A model generated the notes under the pieces. It worked only from the letters and a program-made list of their open reading frames with translations. It did not search any database and was not told the DNA's origin. DNA of 8,006 nt from Clostridia bacterium (GTDB taxonomy: Bacteria; Bacillota; Clostridia; SK-Y3; JACMMQ01). Of the stretch, positions 5,400 through 8,006 are shown piece after piece (position 1 is the stretch's first letter; every line of letters begins with the position of its first letter). The position numbers and the translations under genes were made by a program. Location: assembly GCA_014378955.1 (NCBI GenBank), contig JACMMQ010000169.1, forward strand, positions 1 through 8,006, given 5' to 3'.

Positions 5400-6362
5400 T
5401 TAACCGTCCTTTTCCGTGTCTTTTGTGATATCACTCAACATACTTTCTTGCGGTTGTTCAACTTGTATTTCCACATCATTGTCAACTTCCACATGCATTT
5501 CAATCGTTGATTGCGCCATTTGCGCATGTTGATGGTTGACCTGTGCTAGTAAATCTTGGTACATGACTGCCATTGCTGTGTAAAGGTATGGTAAAAGCCA
5601 TAATAGTGCGATATAAAAAGCCACTATACATACGATAACCAACACCCCAAAAGGTGGATAGATAATGGACATAGCTGCCACAGCTACGACTGCCAATACG
5701 CTCCAGCATATCGTCAGCCCCAAGCCTATTAAGCGTAGCATGTTGCCCTTCATTAACCGTGTTGAAATTTTTATAATCGTCTTAGCTGTTTGGTCAGAAT
5801 AATCAGCTAAAACAAACGGTACAAACGCATAGCGTAACGATGCATACATCAAACCAATGTACGAAAAAAACAAGCCAACGTACAGCCATGGATTATCACC
5901 ATATTGCCGTATCAGTAAAAGAAATACAACATATGGAATCATGTATAAAAGCATTGCAAGTGCAACTTTTACTAAAACCCAAGCTGTCTTCCAAAACCTT
6001 GTAAAATGCCAAAAGAGCAACGCAAGGTTTGCCTCATTTCCTCTAGCAAGCTCGTTAAAATACTTTTTCACACCCATAAATAATATATACACACATAATA
6101 TTAAGCCCACATAAATCGCAATTCCTATAGCAATAGCAGACGCACCTAAGCCTGTAGTCAAAATACTTGACATTTCTCCGAATTGTGACGAAAACATAAC
6201 CGATGCTATTACTGCAAAAATGGCGAATAACATAAACAGAAAAAACAATCCACCAAAAACAACACCCAAATACGTTAACAGCATCAATACCGACTTGCCC
6301 CATTTGCCACGCAATTGCCCTCTTGCTCTTGCCCGAATTTCTTTTAATGATAAATTCTGCAC
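5400..6362 (-). CDS. DUF975 family multi-pass membrane protein
   Basis: A 320-residue integral membrane protein. The N-terminus, LSLKEIRARARGQLRGKWGK, is the hallmark of DUF975 proteins, a soluble basic segment before the first helix. About six hydrophobic segments follow, near 24-56, 70-97, 125-150, 158-183, 208-233 and 236-262. The family motif region MGVKKYFNELARG lies between helices 2 and 3. The C-terminal 55 residues are hydrophilic and acidic with Gln, Glu and Asp-rich runs, and are not membrane-spanning. Function is unknown for the family. The start is GTG 6362, well supported by AGAGGGGG (6370-6377) at 7 nt. It is the first gene of a probable operon with the YaiI-family and hydro-lyase genes. 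No clear sigma-A promoter is visible between it and the aldolase terminator (6378-6438). Confidence 0.88.
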   Translation of the reverse strand: MQNLSLKEIRARARGQLRGKWGKSVLMLLTYLGVVFGGLFFLFMLFAIFAVIASVMFSSQFGEMSSILTTGLGASAIAIGIAIYVGLILCVYILFMGVKKYFNELARGNEANLALLFWHFTRFWKTAWVLVKVALAMLLYMIPYVVFLLLIRQYGDNPWLYVGLFFSYIGLMYASLRYAFVPFVLADYSDQTAKTIIKISTRLMKGNMLRLIGLGLTICWSVLAVVAVAAMSIIYPPFGVLVIVCIVAFYIALLWLLPYLYTAMAVMYQDLLAQVNHQHAQMAQSTIEMHVEVDNDVEIQVEQPQESMLSDITKDTEKDG

Positions 6363-6438
6363 GTAGTAACCCCCTCTATTAACTTCCTGTTGTCTTAATA
6401 GTATTCGCCATGCATCAATATAATCCTTTAAAATTCAC

Positions 6439-6464
6439 AAAAAAGAAGCGTTTGCACGCTTCTT
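6439..6464 (-). terminator. Intrinsic terminator of the aldolase gene
   Basis: On the minus strand an 8-bp stem AAGAAGCG/CGCTTCTT (6457-6464 with 6443-6450) around a 6-nt loop runs into a stretch of T residues ending at 6439. It begins 13 bases after the aldolase stop codon, the expected place and form for a Rho-independent terminator. It separates fba from the DUF975 operon on the same strand. Confidence 0.9.
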
Positions 6465-6476
6465 AATATTTTACGC

Positions 6477-7328
6477 TTACGCTTTGCCAGAGCAACCGAA
6501 CATTTTCATTTTTCCTTTGACAACCTTTTTCATTTCTTCACGTGCTGGACCACAAATTTTGCGTGGGTCAAATTCATCAGGTGTTTTTTCAAACACACTC
6601 TTGATGCCATCGGTGAATGCTTGGCGGACATCGGTGTCGATGTTGATTTTGTTTACACCCAACGTGCAAGCTTTGCGAATAGCCTCTTCTGGCACGCCTG
6701 ATGCACCGTGTAATACGATCGGTATGTTGACAAGATTTTTAATTTCTTGTAATCTATCAAAGTCAAGCACTGGCACGCCTTTATATTTACCGTGTGCAGT
6801 ACCGATTGCAACTGCTAAAGAATCGACGCCTGTTTGTTGTACGAATTTCAACGCTTCGTCTGGATGTGTAAAGCGTGCATCCTTTTCGTCTACGCTAATA
6901 TTGTCCTCAATACCGCCCAAACGACCCAATTCAGCTTCCACGGAAACGCCTGCAGCACGAGCCACCTTGATGATTTCGTTTGTTTCTGCAATGTTTTGAT
7001 CCAATGAATGATGTGAGCCATCATACATAACAGATGTCCAACCATTGCGGATACAAGAGATAATTGTTTCATACGATGTACCGTGGTCTAAATGAAGTGC
7101 CACTGGAACAGTTGCTTTTCTAGCCGCCAATGTAACCAATGCGGATAGATAATCTACCCCTGCATATTTAATCGCACCCTCTGAGGTTTGAATGATTACT
7201 GGAGAACGTTCTTCCTCAGCCGCAGCGATAACCGCCTGTAAAATTTCCATATTGTTGACGTTGAAAGCACCTACGGCATAGCCCTCTTTGTGCGCTTTGT
7301 CTAGAATTTCTTTTCCTGTAACTAACAT
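6477..7328 (-). CDS. fba: Class II fructose-1,6-bisphosphate aldolase
   Basis: A 283-residue zinc aldolase that splits fructose-1,6-bisphosphate into dihydroxyacetone phosphate and glyceraldehyde-3-phosphate, a cytosolic step of glycolysis and gluconeogenesis. The (beta/alpha)8 signatures are present: HLDHG (79-83) with the catalytic Asp81 and zinc-ligand His82, EAELGRLGG (131-139), IGTAHGKYKG (175-184) with His179, LHGASGV (206-212) with His207, and NIDTD (229-233) for substrate phosphate binding. Length and pattern fit the shorter class IIB group, which also contains tagatose-bisphosphate and related aldolases. No sugar-specific neighbours are present, so fructose-bisphosphate is the likeliest substrate. 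ATG 7328 follows AAGGAGG (7338-7344) at 9 nt. It has its own consensus promoter and terminator, so it is probably transcribed alone and strongly. Confidence 0.95.
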   Translation of the reverse strand: MLVTGKEILDKAHKEGYAVGAFNVNNMEILQAVIAAAEEERSPVIIQTSEGAIKYAGVDYLSALVTLAARKATVPVALHLDHGTSYETIISCIRNGWTSVMYDGSHHSLDQNIAETNEIIKVARAAGVSVEAELGRLGGIEDNISVDEKDARFTHPDEALKFVQQTGVDSLAVAIGTAHGKYKGVPVLDFDRLQEIKNLVNIPIVLHGASGVPEEAIRKACTLGVNKINIDTDVRQAFTDGIKSVFEKTPDEFDPRKICGPAREEMKKVVKGKMKMFGCSGKA

Positions 7329-7360
7329 ATATATTTTCCTCCTTCTAATTATTCCAACTT

Positions 7361-7389
7361 ATTATATATGGAAATGCTGGGTTTGTCAA
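7361..7389 (-). promoter_or_regulatory. Consensus sigma-A promoter of fba
   Basis: On the minus strand a perfect -35 TTGACA (7384-7389) and a perfect -10 TATAAT (7361-7366) are separated by 17 bases. Transcription should start near 7354, giving a leader of about 26 nt that contains the AAGGAGG site. The DNA just upstream (7411-7430) is A/T-run rich, as expected of an UP element. A 7-bp inverted repeat, CAAAAAT (7392-7398) with ATTTTTG (7412-7418), abuts the -35 and could be an operator or a weak end for cobT transcripts; this is inference. Confidence 0.9.
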
Positions 7390-7448
7390 AGCAAAAATCC
7401 TACAAGTTGCAATTTTTGTGAAATTTTTATCAAACGAAGCTAGCTGCA

Positions 7449-8006
7449 TCAATCCAATGGGACATATTGCTCAATTTTTGCATCATCAAATGTCCCCATT
7501 TGCGTATAGGTTGCCATCGCCGCATCTATTAAGAAAAACCCCATCGCCGCACCTGTGCCTTCGCCTAATCGCATTTCTAGCATAAGCGGTGGTGTGATAC
7601 CGAGCTGGCGATTGATAACCGCTGTACCTGGCTCCGCTGAGGTATGTGAGGCGATTAAATAGTGTGCGACCAGAGGATTAAGCCGTATTGCTACAAGTGC
7701 TGCCGCACCTGCTATAAAGCCATCCAGCACAATAGGCTTTTTGAAATATGCAGCACCTAAGCACGTACCCACCAGCCCTGCAATATCAAAACCGCCTAGC
7801 TTTTGCAATACGTCCAGTGCATTGCTTGGGTCTGGTTGATTGACTAACAGTGCCTGTTCAACAATGTGTATTTTATGTGCAAACGCTTGCGATGTCAAGC
7901 CTGCACCCTTCCCCACCACCTCCAAAACAGCTTCACCGCTCAATGCCGCAATCACTGCCGCTGAGGTGGTTGTATTGCCGATGCCCATTTCGCCCATGCC
8001 CAATAC
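7449..8006 (-). CDS. cobT: Nicotinate-nucleotide:dimethylbenzimidazole phosphoribosyltransferase CobT, C-terminal part
   Basis: The visible 185 residues are the C-terminal half of CobT; the frame is open to the right edge and the N-terminus lies outside the window. CobT transfers ribose phosphate from nicotinate mononucleotide to 5,6-dimethylbenzimidazole or a similar base, giving the alpha-ribotide used as the lower ligand of cobalamin. Family motifs are GEMGIGNTTT near the visible start, GKGAGL, GGFDIAGLVG, VLDGFIAGAAALVA, SHTSAEPG and MRLGEGTGAAMG. The last contains the glutamate corresponding to the catalytic base of Salmonella CobT (Glu317). The family is about 350 residues, so roughly half is missing because of the window edge, not because of truncation. 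No clear terminator follows the TGA at 7449-7451, so some transcripts may read into fba, 120 bases downstream. Confidence 0.95.
   Translation of the reverse strand, partial: VLGMGEMGIGNTTTSAAVIAALSGEAVLEVVGKGAGLTSQAFAHKIHIVEQALLVNQPDPSNALDVLQKLGGFDIAGLVGTCLGAAYFKKPIVLDGFIAGAAALVAIRLNPLVAHYLIASHTSAEPGTAVINRQLGITPPLMLEMRLGEGTGAAMGFFLIDAAMATYTQMGTFDDAKIEQYVPLD

Noticed and set aside
5393..5434. GTG 5434 as the YaiI-family start (168 residues)
   Set aside because: It would add 14 basic residues before the conserved ILVDADACP start and overlap the DUF975 gene by 35 bases; the shorter start fits the family better, although neither binding site is strong.
6381..6440. Possible promoter for the DUF975 operon (TTGTGA and TATATT or TACTAT on the minus strand)
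   Set aside because: Spacings are 12 bases or the paired -35 is unrecognisable, so no convincing sigma-A or sporulation-sigma pair can be called.
6484..6999. 171-codon + strand ORF opposite fba
   Set aside because: It is the antisense shadow of the conserved aldolase gene and resembles no protein family I know.
1..8006. CRISPR arrays, tRNA or rRNA genes, phage or defence genes, complete insertion sequences
   Set aside because: No regularly spaced repeats, RNA gene signatures, integrases, transposases or defence-type proteins were seen; nearly all of the window is conserved single-copy housekeeping genes.

Overview
The window looks like chromosome from a spore-forming, low-to-moderate GC Firmicute, most likely a clostridium. 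The evidence is the sporulation pair yqfC-yqfD next to phoH, ybeY and era, strong AGGAGG-type ribosome binding sites, a textbook sigma-A promoter, and GTG starts beside ATG. I cannot name the species. Most of the window is conserved housekeeping sequence. I found no defence system, CRISPR array, prophage, complete insertion sequence, rRNA or tRNA.

Left half, + strand (about 1-4160). Positions 1-45 hold nothing I can assign. A compact nested palindrome (46-118), resembling a small dispersed repeat, precedes a possible 22-codon ORF (137-205). That ORF's stop codon overlaps the Shine-Dalgarno of yqfC. A tight operon follows: yqfC, yqfD, phoH, ybeY and era. It joins two spore-development proteins to three RNA/ribosome-related proteins: a PhoH-type ATPase, the YbeY endoribonuclease and the Era GTPase of 30S assembly. 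The order matches the Bacillus subtilis yqf cluster, but pgpH/yqfF, dgkA and cdd, which lie between these genes there, are missing. An AT-rich hairpin sits between ybeY and era. A symmetric hairpin after era probably stops transcription from both sides.

Middle, - strand (about 4200-6362). Read right to left, there is a DUF975 polytopic membrane protein, a YaiI/YqxD (DUF188) protein, and the beta subunit of a class I fumarase/tartrate-dehydratase-type hydro-lyase. The last two overlap by 38 bases. No alpha subunit is present in the window. Downstream is an unrecognised 56-codon ORF that may be a small gene or a remnant.

Right end, - strand (6437-8006). A class II fructose-bisphosphate aldolase gene has its own TTGACA-17-TATAAT promoter, a short leader and an intrinsic terminator, so it reads as a strongly expressed single-gene unit. 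Upstream of it is the C-terminal half of cobT (lower cobalamin ligand activation), cut by the window edge.

Nothing here amounts to a clearly new system. The items most worth checking are the palindromic element, the two sub-60-codon ORFs and the orphan hydro-lyase beta subunit in an unusual operon.
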